From assembly GCF_017377775.1 (NCBI RefSeq), contig NZ_JAFVLN010000008.1, positions 372,001-436,000 on the forward strand: a DNA stretch of 64,000 bases, in the 5' to 3' direction. The notes under the pieces were generated by a model. It searched no databases. It was not told where the DNA came from and saw only the letters and a list, made by a program, of their open reading frames with translations. This stretch comes from Streptomyces sp. VRA16 Mangrove soil. GTDB taxonomy: Bacteria; Actinomycetota; Actinomycetes; Streptomycetales; Streptomycetaceae. Within the stretch, counting starts at the first letter, position 1. Each line of letters opens with the position of its first letter. Position numbers and translations under genes: made by a program. Positions 17,236 to 26,877 of this stretch are shown here, piece by piece.

Positions 17236-17386
17236 GGGGGCCTCCCGGGCTCCGTGGGCCGTCTTTGCCCGTACCGACGAGGTGGGCGCGCGGAGTGTGA
17301 GGGGCGCGGGCACGTCATATTTCGGGGGGCTGTCCCGTCGTACTCGCACAGACACGGAGACGACCGCGAAGGGCGGCGACCACACC

Positions 17387-18331
17387 ATGAGCACTCCCCC
17401 CGATCCCGGGCTCGACGCGGTCATCAGCGAGCGGCGGCAGTTGATCAGTCTCGCGTACCGGCTGCTCGGCTCCCTGGCCGACGCGGAGGACGTGGTGCAG
17501 GAGACGTACGCCCGCTGGTACGCGATGCCCCGGGGGCGGCGGCAGGAGATCGACTCGCCGGGCGGCTGGCTGACGACCGTCGCGGGGCGGATCTGTCTCG
17601 ACGTGCTGCGCTCGGCGCGCGTCCGGCGGGAGAGCTATGTGGGCGAGTGGGTGCCGGAGCCGGTGCCGGACAGTGTGGAGTGGCTGGGTGGCCGCGCGGG
17701 CGGGGAGCAGGGCGATCCGGCGGAGCGGGTGACCCTGGACGAGTCGGTCTCCATGGCGTTTCTCGTCGTGCTCGAATCGATGACGCCCGCCGAGCGGGTC
17801 TCGTTCGTGCTGCACGACGTGTTCCGCTATCCGTTCCCGGAGGTGGCGAAGATCGTCGGGCGGTCCCCCGCCGCCTGCCGGCAGCTGGCGGTGTCGGCGC
17901 GGCGCAGGCTGGACTCCGCGCGGCCCGGGTCCGCCGGGAACGATCAACATGCCGCTGTCGTACGGAAGTTCAAGGCGGCCTGGGACGCCAAGGACATCGA
18001 CGCGCTGGTCGGGCTGCTCGACCCGGACGCCGTCGCGGCGAGCGACGGTGGCGGGGTCGTGCGGGCGCTCCTCGAACCGCTGCACGGCGCCGAGGCCATC
18101 GGCGGCTTCCTGGCGATGCTCATCGAGGGGGCGCCGGACCTGAGGCCGGTCGAGCGGACGGTCAACGGGCAGGCCGGGCTCGTGCTGGAACTGGGCGGGG
18201 CGACGTCGGCGGTCATGGCGTTCGACGTCCGCGACGGCCGGATCCGGCGCATGTGGTCGGTGCGGAACCCGGAGAAGCTGCGGCCCTGGGGGCCCACCCT
18301 CGACGCGGCGCAGGAGCAGCGGCGCACATGA
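17387..18331 (+). CDS. ECF41-type (SigJ-like) sigma factor with C-terminal SnoaL domain
   Basis: A 314-residue ECF sigma factor. Sigma2 spans about 14-80 (LISLAYRLLGSLADAEDVVQETYARW), sigma4 about 125-185 (LTPAERVSFVLHDVF-like region and VGRSPAACRQLAVSARRRL). The linker carries WVPEP, matching the ECF41 hallmark WLPEP. The C-terminal 120 residues form a SnoaL-like domain with DGGG (about residue 215) and a terminal NPEKL that parallels NPDKL. In ECF41 this domain replaces an anti-sigma factor and regulates activity in cis. ATG 17387 is preceded by GAAGGGCGGC. No anti-sigma gene is nearby. Confidence 0.9.
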   Translation: MSTPPDPGLDAVISERRQLISLAYRLLGSLADAEDVVQETYARWYAMPRGRRQEIDSPGGWLTTVAGRICLDVLRSARVRRESYVGEWVPEPVPDSVEWLGGRAGGEQGDPAERVTLDESVSMAFLVVLESMTPAERVSFVLHDVFRYPFPEVAKIVGRSPAACRQLAVSARRRLDSARPGSAGNDQHAAVVRKFKAAWDAKDIDALVGLLDPDAVAASDGGGVVRALLEPLHGAEAIGGFLAMLIEGAPDLRPVERTVNGQAGLVLELGGATSAVMAFDVRDGRIRRMWSVRNPEKLRPWGPTLDAAQEQRRT

Positions 18332-18332
18332 C

Positions 18333-18380
18333 GGCGGCCCCGGCCGGTGTGGGGGGTCGTCATCCGGCCGGGGCTGCCGC
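18333..18380. terminator. Hairpin between convergent sigma factor and chitinase genes
   Basis: GGCGGCCCCGGCCGG (18333-18347) pairs with CCGGCCGGGGCTGCC (from 18364) with one mismatch, in the 88-base convergent gap. Confidence 0.7.
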
Positions 18381-18419
18381 CCCCGTTGGGGAGGTGGCTC
18401 AAGTGGCGCCGGTCAGCGC

Positions 18420-19904
18420 CTAGTTGAAGGCGGCGAACGCCTTCTGGAAGGCGTTGGCCGACTGCTCGATGGAGCTGCACGTCGGGTCGGCGTAGTTCTT
18501 CGCGCCGCCGTCGCACTGCTTGTCACGGGTGGCCGACCACATCGACAGGCCGCCCAGGCCCTTGTTCTTGGCGAAGGAGACGAGCTGCGTGGCGTCGTCG
18601 ACCTTGAAGATCTCGGACGAGACGTCGTTGACGCCGATCATCGGGGTGATCCCGACGGCCTTCCACGCGGCCGTGTCCGACAGGCCGAGGGCGGACTTGA
18701 TCTGCGCCTGGGTGGCGGTCGCGGCCTGCTCGGCGTAGGTGCCCATGTCGCCGCTGTACGAGGCTCCGTAGTCCATCGCCATGATGTTGACGAGGTCGGT
18801 GGAGACGCCGTTCTCCTTGGCGTTCTTCAGGAAGTTCACGCCGTCCGACGTGAGGCCCTCCGGCATCACGGGGAGGGTGAAGGAGACGTTCAGACCGGCG
18901 TTGTTCTTCTGGAGCGTGGCGATGGCCCGGGCCCGCTCGGTGTTCGCCGCCGTGTCGGGCAGCGCGCCGCCCTCGACGTCGAAGTCGACCTTGGTGAGCT
19001 TGTACTGGTCGATGACCTTCTGGTACGCCGCCGCCAGGTCGGAGGCGGAGGAGCAGGCCTGCGCCAGCTCGGTGCCGGACGCGCCGCCGAAGGAGACCCG
19101 GACGTCGCCGCCCGCGGCCCTCAAGTCACCGATCTGCGCGGCGACTTCGTCGCTGCCGAGGTCGGTGACGCCGCCCCACTTCGGGACGCAGGAACCACCG
19201 GAGGTGATGAAGGCGAGGTTGTACTCCTTCACGCCCGTGGCCTTGGAGGAGGAGACCAGGTCGAACTTCGGGTACAGCGACGTGTCGACGTACGGGGCGA
19301 AGCCGGCGCTCGCCGTCGAGCCCGAGCCGGTACCGGAGGACGAGGACGTCGAGGGGCTCGCGGTGGCGGTCGAGGTGGCCGTCGCGGTGGGCTGCGCGGT
19401 CTTGGTCGCCGAGGCCGTCGGGGACGGGGTCGCCGACTCGGTCGGGCGGCCGCTGGGCTCCGGCGTCGCGCCGCTGTCGACGGAACAGGCCGTGTCGTTG
19501 ATCTTGCAGCCGGTCGGGGCGGCGTCACCGGACGCGACGAAGCCGACGGTCACGGACTTGCCGGCCGCGATGCCCTCCTTGTCCCAGGAGGCGGGGGTGA
19601 CGGTGACGTGCTGCCCGTCGGTCTTCGACTCGGCGTTCCACAGCGAGCTCAGCTTCACGCCGCTGGGCAGGTCGAACTCCAGGGTCCAGCCGGTCTGGGC
19701 CTTGTCGGTGTCGTTGGTGATGACGTACTGACCGGTGTAGCCGCCGGTCCAGCTGCTGGTCTTCGAGAACTCGGCGCCCACGGAGGCCGCCGACGCCGTC
19801 GAGGTGAAGAAGAACGCGCCGCCGCCCACGACGGCCGCGGCGACGAGGCCGCCTATCGCCTTGTTCCTGCCGCTGACCTTGCTGCGCCGGTGCGTGCTGC
19901 TCAT
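18420..19904 (-). CDS. Secreted GH18 chitinase with N-terminal CBM2
   Basis: A 494-residue exported enzyme. The signal peptide (1-39) ends TSTASA. Residues about 41-140 are a CBM2 carbohydrate-binding module with conserved Trp (SSWTGGYTGQYVITN, TGWTLEFDLP) and a Cys pair (CKINDTAC). A Ser/Thr/Pro linker follows (about 145-198). Residues 200-494 are a GH18 barrel with the DxDxE motif KVDFDVEG, catalytic Glu311, plus LVNIMAMDYG and GLGGLSMWSATRD. It hydrolyses chitin beta-1,4 links outside the cell. CBM2 more often binds cellulose but also chitin. A DasR-like site lies upstream. ATG 19904 is convergent with the sigma factor gene. Confidence 0.93.
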   Translation of the reverse strand: MSSTHRRSKVSGRNKAIGGLVAAAVVGGGAFFFTSTASAASVGAEFSKTSSWTGGYTGQYVITNDTDKAQTGWTLEFDLPSGVKLSSLWNAESKTDGQHVTVTPASWDKEGIAAGKSVTVGFVASGDAAPTGCKINDTACSVDSGATPEPSGRPTESATPSPTASATKTAQPTATATSTATASPSTSSSSGTGSGSTASAGFAPYVDTSLYPKFDLVSSSKATGVKEYNLAFITSGGSCVPKWGGVTDLGSDEVAAQIGDLRAAGGDVRVSFGGASGTELAQACSSASDLAAAYQKVIDQYKLTKVDFDVEGGALPDTAANTERARAIATLQKNNAGLNVSFTLPVMPEGLTSDGVNFLKNAKENGVSTDLVNIMAMDYGASYSGDMGTYAEQAATATQAQIKSALGLSDTAAWKAVGITPMIGVNDVSSEIFKVDDATQLVSFAKNKGLGGLSMWSATRDKQCDGGAKNYADPTCSSIEQSANAFQKAFAAFN

Positions 19905-20036
19905 CGCGTGCCTGCCTTAGCTGTACGAGGAAACGTACGGGGATGTACGTGGGGGTGGGGGTGCGGCAGCACGCTAGCGATCCGGAACCCGTCAATTCGG
20001 GCAAGAGGGAAGGGGCCCTCGGATCTTAGGGTTGGC

Positions 20037-21433
20037 TTAAGGAAGGGATCGGGAGCGATTAAAGGTAGAGACCAATCCTTTACGTTCGCGGCTCCGATGT
20101 CCGCGGCCGCGGCGACCCTCGCCCGGCGCCCGGCCGTCGAGCTGCACCCAGATCCGCACCTCGGTGCCGCCGAGCACGGACGAGCCGATGCGGACGTCGC
20201 CGCCGGTCGACTCGGCGAGGCGGCGCACGATGTCGAGGCCGAGCCCGGTGGAGCCGACCCGGCCGTCGGCCTTGCCGCGGGCCAGGGCCGCCTCGGGGTC
20301 GAGGATGCCGGGCCCCGCGTCGGAGACGAGCACGATGACCGCGTCCTCACCGCTGTGCACGTCGACGGCGAAGGCGGTGCCCTCGGGGGTGTGCCGGAAG
20401 ACGTTGCCGAGCAGCGCGTCGAGGGCGGCGGCCAGCTCTCCGCGGACGACGGGGATCCGCACCGGCCGGTCGACGCCGGCGACCCGCACCTTGCGGCCCT
20501 CGTCCTCGGCGAGCGCGGACCAGAACGCCATGCGCTCGCGGATCACCTCGGCGGCGTCGCACCCGGCGCCCGGCCCTGCCGCGGCGGTCTGCGGCTTGGC
20601 CTCACGGGCCGTGCGGATGATGGTGTCGACCTCGCGTTCCAGCTGCTCGACGGCGACGCGGGTCTGCTCGGCGGCGGGCCCGTCGCCGAGCGAGGCGGCG
20701 TTCAGCCGCAGCACGGTGAGCGGGGTCCGCAGCCGGTGCGACAGGTCGGCCGCCAACTCCCTTTCGTTGGCGAGGAGCTGGACCACCTGATCGGCCATGG
20801 AGTTGAACGCCACGGCAGCGAGCCGCAGTTCGGTGGGCCCGTCCTCCGGGACCCGGGCGCCGAGCCTGCCCTCTCCGAGTTCGTGCGCGGCGCCGACGAG
20901 CCGCTGCGCGGGCTGCACCATGCGCACCCCGAGCCGGTCGGCGACGGCCACACTCCCGATGATCAGCGCGATCCCGACTCCGGCGAGGACCAGCCAGGCC
21001 GTGGTCACGCCGTTGCTGACCTCGGCCTCGGGCACGTAGACCTCGACGACCGCGATCTTGGTGGTGCTCACCGCGATGGGCTGCAGCCACACGGACCCGC
21101 CGGGCACGTCGTGCACGGCCGCCCGCCGGGTGTGGTTCAACTCGTCGGTGTCCGCCCGCAGTTCGCCGAGCCGGATGGCCGGGTCGGCGCCGTCCGCCGG
21201 GACGTAGATGGACATCCGGTCCTCGCCGCCGGTCTGTGCGGTGGCGAGGGCGCGGACGAGCTGGTCGCGGTCGGTGGTGATGGAGAGCGTGGGGCCGAGG
21301 GCGGCGGCGGTCCGCTCGGCGTTGGAGAACGCCCGGTCGCGGGCCATCTCCTTGATGACGAGGCCGAGCGGGATCGCGAACGCCACCACGACCATCGTCG
21401 TGACGGCGAGGCAGACCTTGACCAGCGCCCACC

Positions 21434-21437
<4 letters not shown>
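20037..21437 (-). CDS. Sensor histidine kinase
   Basis: A 466-residue membrane sensor. Transmembrane segments lie at about 6-28 and 150-172, enclosing an extracellular sensor domain of about 120 residues. These are followed by HAMP (MVQPAQRLVGAAHELGEG), a HisKA helix with phospho-acceptor His in LSHRLRTPLTVLRLNA (about residue 240), N box ALLGNVFRHTPEG, and G boxes DAGPGI and STGLGLDIVRRLAE. ATG at 21437 overlaps the regulator stop in ATGA, so the two are translationally coupled. The signal is unknown. The Arg-rich C-terminal tail is not conserved in the domain. Confidence 0.9.
20061..20076. promoter_or_regulatory. Candidate DasR (dre-like) site upstream of the chitinase
   Basis: AAAGGTAGAGACCAAT matches the dre consensus ACTGGTCTAGACCAGT at 11 of 16 positions by my count, including the full right half AGACCA. 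It lies about 160 bases upstream of the chitinase start and inside the 3' end of the kinase gene. The left half is degraded, so this is tentative. Confidence 0.35.
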
Positions 21438-22123
<686 letters not shown>

Positions 22124-22222
22124 GGGCGGCACCGTACGCCATCCGGGCGTTTACAGCCCTCTTCCGGGTGACTGCGGTCCGTGCGGGACAGCGGTGACGG
22201 CAGTGGTGCAGTATGGCCCGCG

Positions 22223-22852
22223 ATGCCATCGACGCGACACCTCTCCCCGACGCCTCCGGCACCCGTGCCGGACGAGACCGCGCGGGCCGCGACGCCGCGG
22301 ACCGCGCATCCCGTGCGGCGCGGCCTGGTGCACGTGGTGGCGTGGCTGCTCGCGACCGGCGCCGCGGTGACCCTGTCGTGGTGGGGCGTGCACACGGTGA
22401 TGGCGGGCACGGCGTACGACCCGCCGCGCGCGTTCTCGGTGACGGACCCGGGCGGCGACGAGGACGGCGCGGCGCCCTCGCTGGCCTCGTCGACGCACCG
22501 CCCCGAACCGTCACCGAGCCGGTCCGCGTCGGCGGCCTCCCCCACCCGCTCGAAATCGGCCTCCCCGAGCCGTACGACGCCGTCGGCGCCGCCCGCGCCG
22601 ACCTCGACCGCGCCGACCTCGTCCTCCTCCGGCACCGTGAAGAGCTATGCGACGGACGGCGGCCGCGCCGTCTTCGATCTCGGCGCCACCTCGGCGACCC
22701 TCGTCTCCGCGACGCCCGGCGCCGGATGGTCGGTGCAGGTGTGGAGGCAGCCGACGTGGATCCGGGTGGAGTTCACGTCCGGGACGGACAAGGTGTCGGT
22801 GTTCTGCACGTGGCACGACCACAAGCCGACGGTGGAAGTGGCGAACTACTGA
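22223..22852 (+). CDS. Membrane-anchored protein with Ser/Thr/Pro linker, unknown function
   Basis: A 209-residue protein with a cytoplasmic N-terminus (about 35 residues), one transmembrane helix (about 36-60, LVHVVAWLLATGAAVTLSWW) and a long Ser/Thr/Pro-rich extracellular linker (about 85-140). The compact C-terminal domain of about 70 residues contains GGRAVFDLGATSATLVSATPGAGW and ends in FCTWHDHKPTVEVANY. The layout is that of a surface sensor or accessory protein. It is divergent from the two-component system and could be its accessory lipid- or ligand-sensing partner, but that is only inference. GTG 22181 is an alternative start. Confidence 0.65.
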   Translation: MPSTRHLSPTPPAPVPDETARAATPRTAHPVRRGLVHVVAWLLATGAAVTLSWWGVHTVMAGTAYDPPRAFSVTDPGGDEDGAAPSLASSTHRPEPSPSRSASAASPTRSKSASPSRTTPSAPPAPTSTAPTSSSSGTVKSYATDGGRAVFDLGATSATLVSATPGAGWSVQVWRQPTWIRVEFTSGTDKVSVFCTWHDHKPTVEVANY

Positions 22853-22868
22853 GGGACGGGCGCCGCGG

Positions 22869-23762
22869 CTACCGGAAGACGGACGGCGGCGGCGCGGGTG
22901 ACGCCTTGGCCGAGGCGTCGGCCACCGGGGCGGCACCCCCCGTGAAGTCGATCAGCTCCCGGCCGTGCTCCACCCGCCCCGGGTGCGGGTCCCCCGCGGC
23001 CCTGCGGGTCAGCTCGGCGACGGGCAGCGGGTGCGCGGAGGCGACGAGCACCGCGTTCCCGAACCGCTTGCCGCGCAGCACCGTGGGGTCGGCGATCAGG
23101 GCCAGCTCGGGGAAGACGGCGGCGGCGGTGGCGATCTGGCCGCGCAGATGGGCCAGCGGCGGACCGTCCGCGAGGTTCGCCACGTACGTCCCCGCGGGCC
23201 GCAGCACGCGCCGCACCTCGGTCAGGAACTCCGTACTGGTGAGGTGGGCCGGGGTGCGGGCCCCGCTGAAGACGTCGGCGACGAGTACGTCGGCCCAGTC
23301 GTCGGGCAGCTTGGCGAGCGCCTCACGGGCGTCGGCGGTGCGCACCCTGATCCGGGCGCCGGGGTCCAACGGCAGGGCGGTGCGCACCAGTTGGACCAGG
23401 GGGCCGTCGCGCTCGACGACCTGCTGCGTGGAGCGCGGCCGGGTCGCGGCGACGTAGCGGGCGAGAGTGAAGGCGCCGCCGCCGAGGTGCACGGCCTGCA
23501 GCGGGCGGCCCGGGTCGGCGGCGAGATCGAGGACATGGCCGATGCGGCGCTGGTACTCGAAGGAGAGATGCCTCGGGTCGTCGAGGTCGACGTGCGACTG
23601 CGGGGCCCCGTCGATCAGCAGCGTCCAGCCGCCGGCCCGCTCCCGGTCGGGTATCAGTTCGGCGAGCCCGCCGTCGACGCTCTCGACCACGGCCTCCCGC
23701 GCCCCGCGTCCCGCGCCCCCGTCGCCCTTGCGCACCTGCTGCTTCCCGCGTGACCTCGCCAT
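22869..23762 (-). CDS. Spermidine-synthase-like protein (SAM-dependent methyltransferase fold)
   Basis: A 297-residue Rossmann-fold protein related to polyamine aminopropyltransferases. Residues about 80-110 contain HLGGGAFTLARYVAAT, equivalent to the nucleoside-binding Gly-rich loop, followed by VERDGPLVQLVR (acidic ribose ligand) and VRTADAREALAKLPDDWADVLVADVFSG, where the Asp residues align with the catalytic region of SpeE. It lacks obvious putrescine-site motifs, so many Streptomyces members are probably not true spermidine synthases. Starts at ATG 23762. The Lys/Arg-rich first 15 residues may contact nucleic acid or membrane. Confidence 0.75.
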   Translation of the reverse strand: MARSRGKQQVRKGDGGAGRGAREAVVESVDGGLAELIPDRERAGGWTLLIDGAPQSHVDLDDPRHLSFEYQRRIGHVLDLAADPGRPLQAVHLGGGAFTLARYVAATRPRSTQQVVERDGPLVQLVRTALPLDPGARIRVRTADAREALAKLPDDWADVLVADVFSGARTPAHLTSTEFLTEVRRVLRPAGTYVANLADGPPLAHLRGQIATAAAVFPELALIADPTVLRGKRFGNAVLVASAHPLPVAELTRRAAGDPHPGRVEHGRELIDFTGGAAPVADASAKASPAPPPSVFR

Positions 23763-23867
23763 TCGGCCATTATCGGCGGGTGGGGCGGGTTCGGCTCAGC
23801 GGGCCCCGTGGCGCCGGGAGAGGCGGCACGGAGCGACTCCGAGCGGCACGGAGCGGCACGGAGCGGC

Positions 23868-24284
23868 TCAGCGGCAGTTGTCCGCGGCCTCGATCATGCG
23901 GGCCGCCTCGTCGAGGGCGGCGCGCAGCACGGCCGGGTCGGTGACCAGGTCGGACGCCTCGCTCTCCGGCGGCAGCAGCCAGCCGCCCTCGTCGGGCGGG
24001 GCGAGCGGGGCGCCGCGGCCCTGGGTGTGCGTACAGGCACTGCCCGGGACGTCCCAGCCGTCGGCGGTGCCGGGCGGGACGAGGAAGCCGAGCGTGGCGC
24101 CGCCGCCGTCGTGCAGCACCGGGCCGACCGGCTCGGCGCAGCCGCGGCGCAGGATGTCGACGGCTTCCAGGCCCTGCCGGGCCGGGACCGTGACGAGGTC
24201 GCAGGCGCCCGGTGGCTGCGCGCTGTGCTCCTCGGTCGGGCAGTGCTGCGCCGTCGATGTCATGGGCTGTGCCGCGTTCAACAC
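23868..24284 (-). CDS. Small conserved protein paired with an HTH-TPR regulator, unknown function
   Basis: A 138-residue acidic cytoplasmic protein with no membrane segment. It has a Cys-containing N-terminus (STAQHCPTEEH), a central EAVDILRRGCAEPVGPVLHDGGGATLGFLVPPG and a C-terminal helix VLRAALDEAARMIEAADNC. The DGGG...FLVPPGTADGW stretch resembles the small Streptomyces proteins often called DNA primase/polymerase-like and found beside XRE/TPR regulators. No catalytic motif is evident. GTG 24284 was chosen because AGGAGG lies seven bases upstream; it is divergent from the regulator at 24570. Confidence 0.65.
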   Translation of the reverse strand: MLNAAQPMTSTAQHCPTEEHSAQPPGACDLVTVPARQGLEAVDILRRGCAEPVGPVLHDGGGATLGFLVPPGTADGWDVPGSACTHTQGRGAPLAPPDEGGWLLPPESEASDLVTDPAVLRAALDEAARMIEAADNCR

Positions 24285-24411
24285 CTCGGCCCCTCCTCGT
24301 GTCCAGATGGGGTTCCGCCGCATGGTTCAACGCCACGGGGTTGTCAACGGCTACGGCGGCACGCCGCCGCAAAGGATGGCAGTTCATGGCGGATCGTGGG
24401 TGAGATATCCG

Positions 24412-24425
24412 GTTTGTAGCCAAAC
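24412..24425. promoter_or_regulatory. Short inverted repeat in the divergent region upstream of the HTH-TPR regulator
   Basis: GTTTG and CAAAC arms around a TAGC centre, in an otherwise GC-rich 285-base divergent region. It is a possible operator for the neighbouring regulator; no consensus is known to me. Confidence 0.3.
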
Positions 24426-24569
24426 TCCGCGTGTCGGCGTCGTGCCAGCCGGTACCTTCGAGCCTCGCCGGAACAAGGGGAGACAGGTCCCAGAAGGCCG
24501 CTCGGCTCACTCGGGCCCCATGGTCGACTCCCCCGGTGTCCGGCACGGTTCGCACGGGAGGACCCGCTC

Positions 24570-25931
24570 ATGACGTCGTCTCCGTATCTCTCGGATGCTT
24601 CGGCGCCGCAGCCCCCACGCCCGAACCTCGCCTTCCGGGAGTTGCGCGGCCGGCGCTCGCCGGGCGAGTTCGCGGCCGCGGTACGGCGGGCGGCGCGGGA
24701 GATCGGCGAGCGGGTCAGCTGCGACGCGCGCTACATCGGACGCGTGGAGGCCGGCGAGATCCGCTGTCCCAACTACGCCTACGAGCGGGTGTTCCTGCAC
24801 ATGTTCCCGGGCCGGACCCTCGCGGACCTGGGGTTCGCACCCCGTTCGCTGGTACGTGGCCGGGGCGCGCGCGCCCTCGTCCCCGACCGGCACGACCCTT
24901 CCCTGCACGACGAGGAGAGCGACGTGCGACGTCGCGCATTCATGACCGGCATGACCGGCTCGACGGCCACGGTCGCCGTCGCCGCCCTGGCGCCCTTCGG
25001 CGTCCCCGCGCCCCAGGCCCCGCCGGACCGGCATCCCGCGCACACGGGTGTCGGCGCCGTCGAGGAGGCGATCCGGCGGATCCGGCTGCTCGACGACCGG
25101 CACGGCGGCGACAGCCTGTACCGGCGGGCCGCGGCGCCGCTGCGCACCGCCTTCGAACTGCTCGACTCGGGGAGCGCCGGGCGCGACATCACCGACCGGC
25201 TGCAGACGGGAGCGGGTGAACTGGCCATCTCCGTGGGCTGGCTGGCGCACGACTCGGGCCGCTTCGACGACGCCCGCTCGCACTACGCGGAGGCGCTCGC
25301 GACGGCGCGGATGGCCGGCGACGAGGCGCTGGAGGCGCACGCGTTCTGCAACACGGCGTTCCTGGCGCGCGACGCGGGCCGGCCGCGCGAGGCGGTGCGG
25401 GCGGCCCAGGCGGCAGCCCGGGTGGCCGCGCACCTCGGCTCACCGCGGCTGCTGTCGCTGCTCGCGCTGCGGGAGGCCGGGGGCTGGGCGGGCCTGGGCG
25501 ATCAGCGGGGCTGCGAACGGTCGCTCGCGCGGGCGCAGACCCTGTTCGCGCGCGGCTCCTCGGACGCCGACCCGGAGTGGATGAGTTTCTACGGCGAGGC
25601 CGAGCTGGAGGGCCTGGAGTCGCAGTGCTGGTCGGCGCTGGGCGCCTGGGACCGCGCCGCCCGGCACGCGGGCCGCGCGGTCGCCCTCCAGGACCCGCAC
25701 TTCACGCGGAACATGGCGTTGTACACGGCCGAGCTCGCCGACGACCTGGCGCGCTCCGGCCACCCCGACGAGGCCGCTGCCGCGGGGACGCGGGCGCTGG
25801 GCCTGCTCCGGGACGTCCGGTCGTCCCGCATCGAGGGGATGCTGGCGACGACGTCCCGGGTGCTGCTGCCGCATCGCCGGGCCGCAGGTGTGAACGCCTT
25901 CCTGGAGGCGCACTCGGCGTCGCGGAAGTAG
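24570..25931 (+). CDS. HTH and TPR-like regulator of the NsdA type
   Basis: A 453-residue protein. Residues about 20-95 form a helix-turn-helix-like domain with FRELRGRRSPGEFAAAVRRAAREIG and CDARYIGRVEAGEIRCPNYAYERVF. A linker with RRRAFMTGMTGSTATV (about 120) follows. The remainder is helical, with TPR-like repeats (GWLAHDSGRFDDARSHYAEAL, AFLARDAGRPREAVRAAQAA, ALGAWDRAARHAGRAVAL). This is the NsdA/NsdB-like family; NsdA represses sporulation and antibiotic synthesis in S. coelicolor. Whether it binds DNA directly, and what it controls, is unknown. The divergent 138-residue partner suggests a two-gene module. Confidence 0.8.
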   Translation: MTSSPYLSDASAPQPPRPNLAFRELRGRRSPGEFAAAVRRAAREIGERVSCDARYIGRVEAGEIRCPNYAYERVFLHMFPGRTLADLGFAPRSLVRGRGARALVPDRHDPSLHDEESDVRRRAFMTGMTGSTATVAVAALAPFGVPAPQAPPDRHPAHTGVGAVEEAIRRIRLLDDRHGGDSLYRRAAAPLRTAFELLDSGSAGRDITDRLQTGAGELAISVGWLAHDSGRFDDARSHYAEALATARMAGDEALEAHAFCNTAFLARDAGRPREAVRAAQAAARVAAHLGSPRLLSLLALREAGGWAGLGDQRGCERSLARAQTLFARGSSDADPEWMSFYGEAELEGLESQCWSALGAWDRAARHAGRAVALQDPHFTRNMALYTAELADDLARSGHPDEAAAAGTRALGLLRDVRSSRIEGMLATTSRVLLPHRRAAGVNAFLEAHSASRK

Positions 25932-25967
25932 TGCGTCGGGTGCGGGTGGCGTGGGGGCGCGCGCGTG

Positions 25968-25989
25968 CGGCGGAGCCGCACATCGATAC
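25968..25989 (-). repeat. Dispersed repeat copy A
   Basis: Read on the minus strand this 22-base segment matches 33369-33390 at 21 positions. It lies in the gap between the HTH-TPR gene and the convergent phosphatase gene, inside a larger GC-rich hairpin region (about 25946-26012). Confidence 0.7.
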
Positions 25990-26029
25990 ATTCCCGCGCC
26001 CCGCCCCCACCGGCCGTCGGGCTGCCGCG

Positions 26030-26623
26030 CTACCCGAGATGCCCCGTCTCGTTCCACGACTCGATCGCCGGCTCCCCGTAAGCCCAGCCCAGCACCGACA
26101 GCGAGGTCGGACTGAGCCGCACGCGCGCCGCGAAATCGAGCGGAAGGCCGAGCCACCGGGCCCCGATGGACCGCAGGATGTGGCCGTGCGCGAACACCAG
26201 CACATCGCGGTCGGCGCTCCGTGCCCACGCCACGACCTCGTCGGCCCGCGCCGTCACCTCGGCGATCGTCTCGCCGTCCGGCACGGCGTCGCGCCAGATG
26301 AACCAGCCGGGCCGCAGCTCCTGGATCTGGGCCGGGGTGAGGCCCTCGTACGCGCCGTAGTCCCACTCCATCAGGGTGTCCCACGCGGTGGCCCGCTCCC
26401 CGAACCCGGCGAGCTCGCACGTCTCGCTCGCCCTGACCAGCGGCGAGGTGCGCACCTCGACCCCGTCGAGACCGTCGTACGGGGCCCGGTGCAGCCGCTC
26501 GCCGAGGAGCTTCGCGCCGCGCCTGCCCTCTTCCAGGAGCGGAATGTCCGTCCTGCCGGTGTGCCGTCCGGACAGGGACCATTCCGTCTGTCCGTGCCGG
26601 GCCAACAGGATGCGCGGTGCCAT
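26030..26623 (-). CDS. Histidine phosphatase (phosphoglycerate mutase-like)
   Basis: A 197-residue cytoplasmic enzyme of the histidine phosphatase superfamily. The N-terminal RHG motif with catalytic His is ILLARHGQTEWSLSGRHTGRTDIPL. The second catalytic region is FAHGHILRSIGARWLGLP with the conserved His, and EWDYGAYEGLT supplies the proton donor Glu. It cleaves phosphate from small metabolites or sugar phosphates; the substrate cannot be read. I chose ATG 26623 (MAPRILLARHG) with GAAAGG upstream over more distal starts. Confidence 0.9.
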   Translation of the reverse strand: MAPRILLARHGQTEWSLSGRHTGRTDIPLLEEGRRGAKLLGERLHRAPYDGLDGVEVRTSPLVRASETCELAGFGERATAWDTLMEWDYGAYEGLTPAQIQELRPGWFIWRDAVPDGETIAEVTARADEVVAWARSADRDVLVFAHGHILRSIGARWLGLPLDFAARVRLSPTSLSVLGWAYGEPAIESWNETGHLG

Positions 26624-26877
26624 GCGGGATGAACCTTTCATCACGTACGCGTCCGGAGAAGCCGGACGGGGACGAAGAAACAGGATGAACGGGAGGCAAC
26701 GGAAGTGTCGCCGCATCCATCATCGCGCACCCCCGACAGGGACCGCCCGCCGGGCAACCCGCCGCCTGATCTCCGCGTCTACGAGGGTCAGGGGTCGCCC
26801 ACGCAGACCCCCACATACGCCGTAGGGTGAGCACGTGGCCAGAGGCCGCCGGACGAGGAAGAGGGGGAGCGGCCCGC

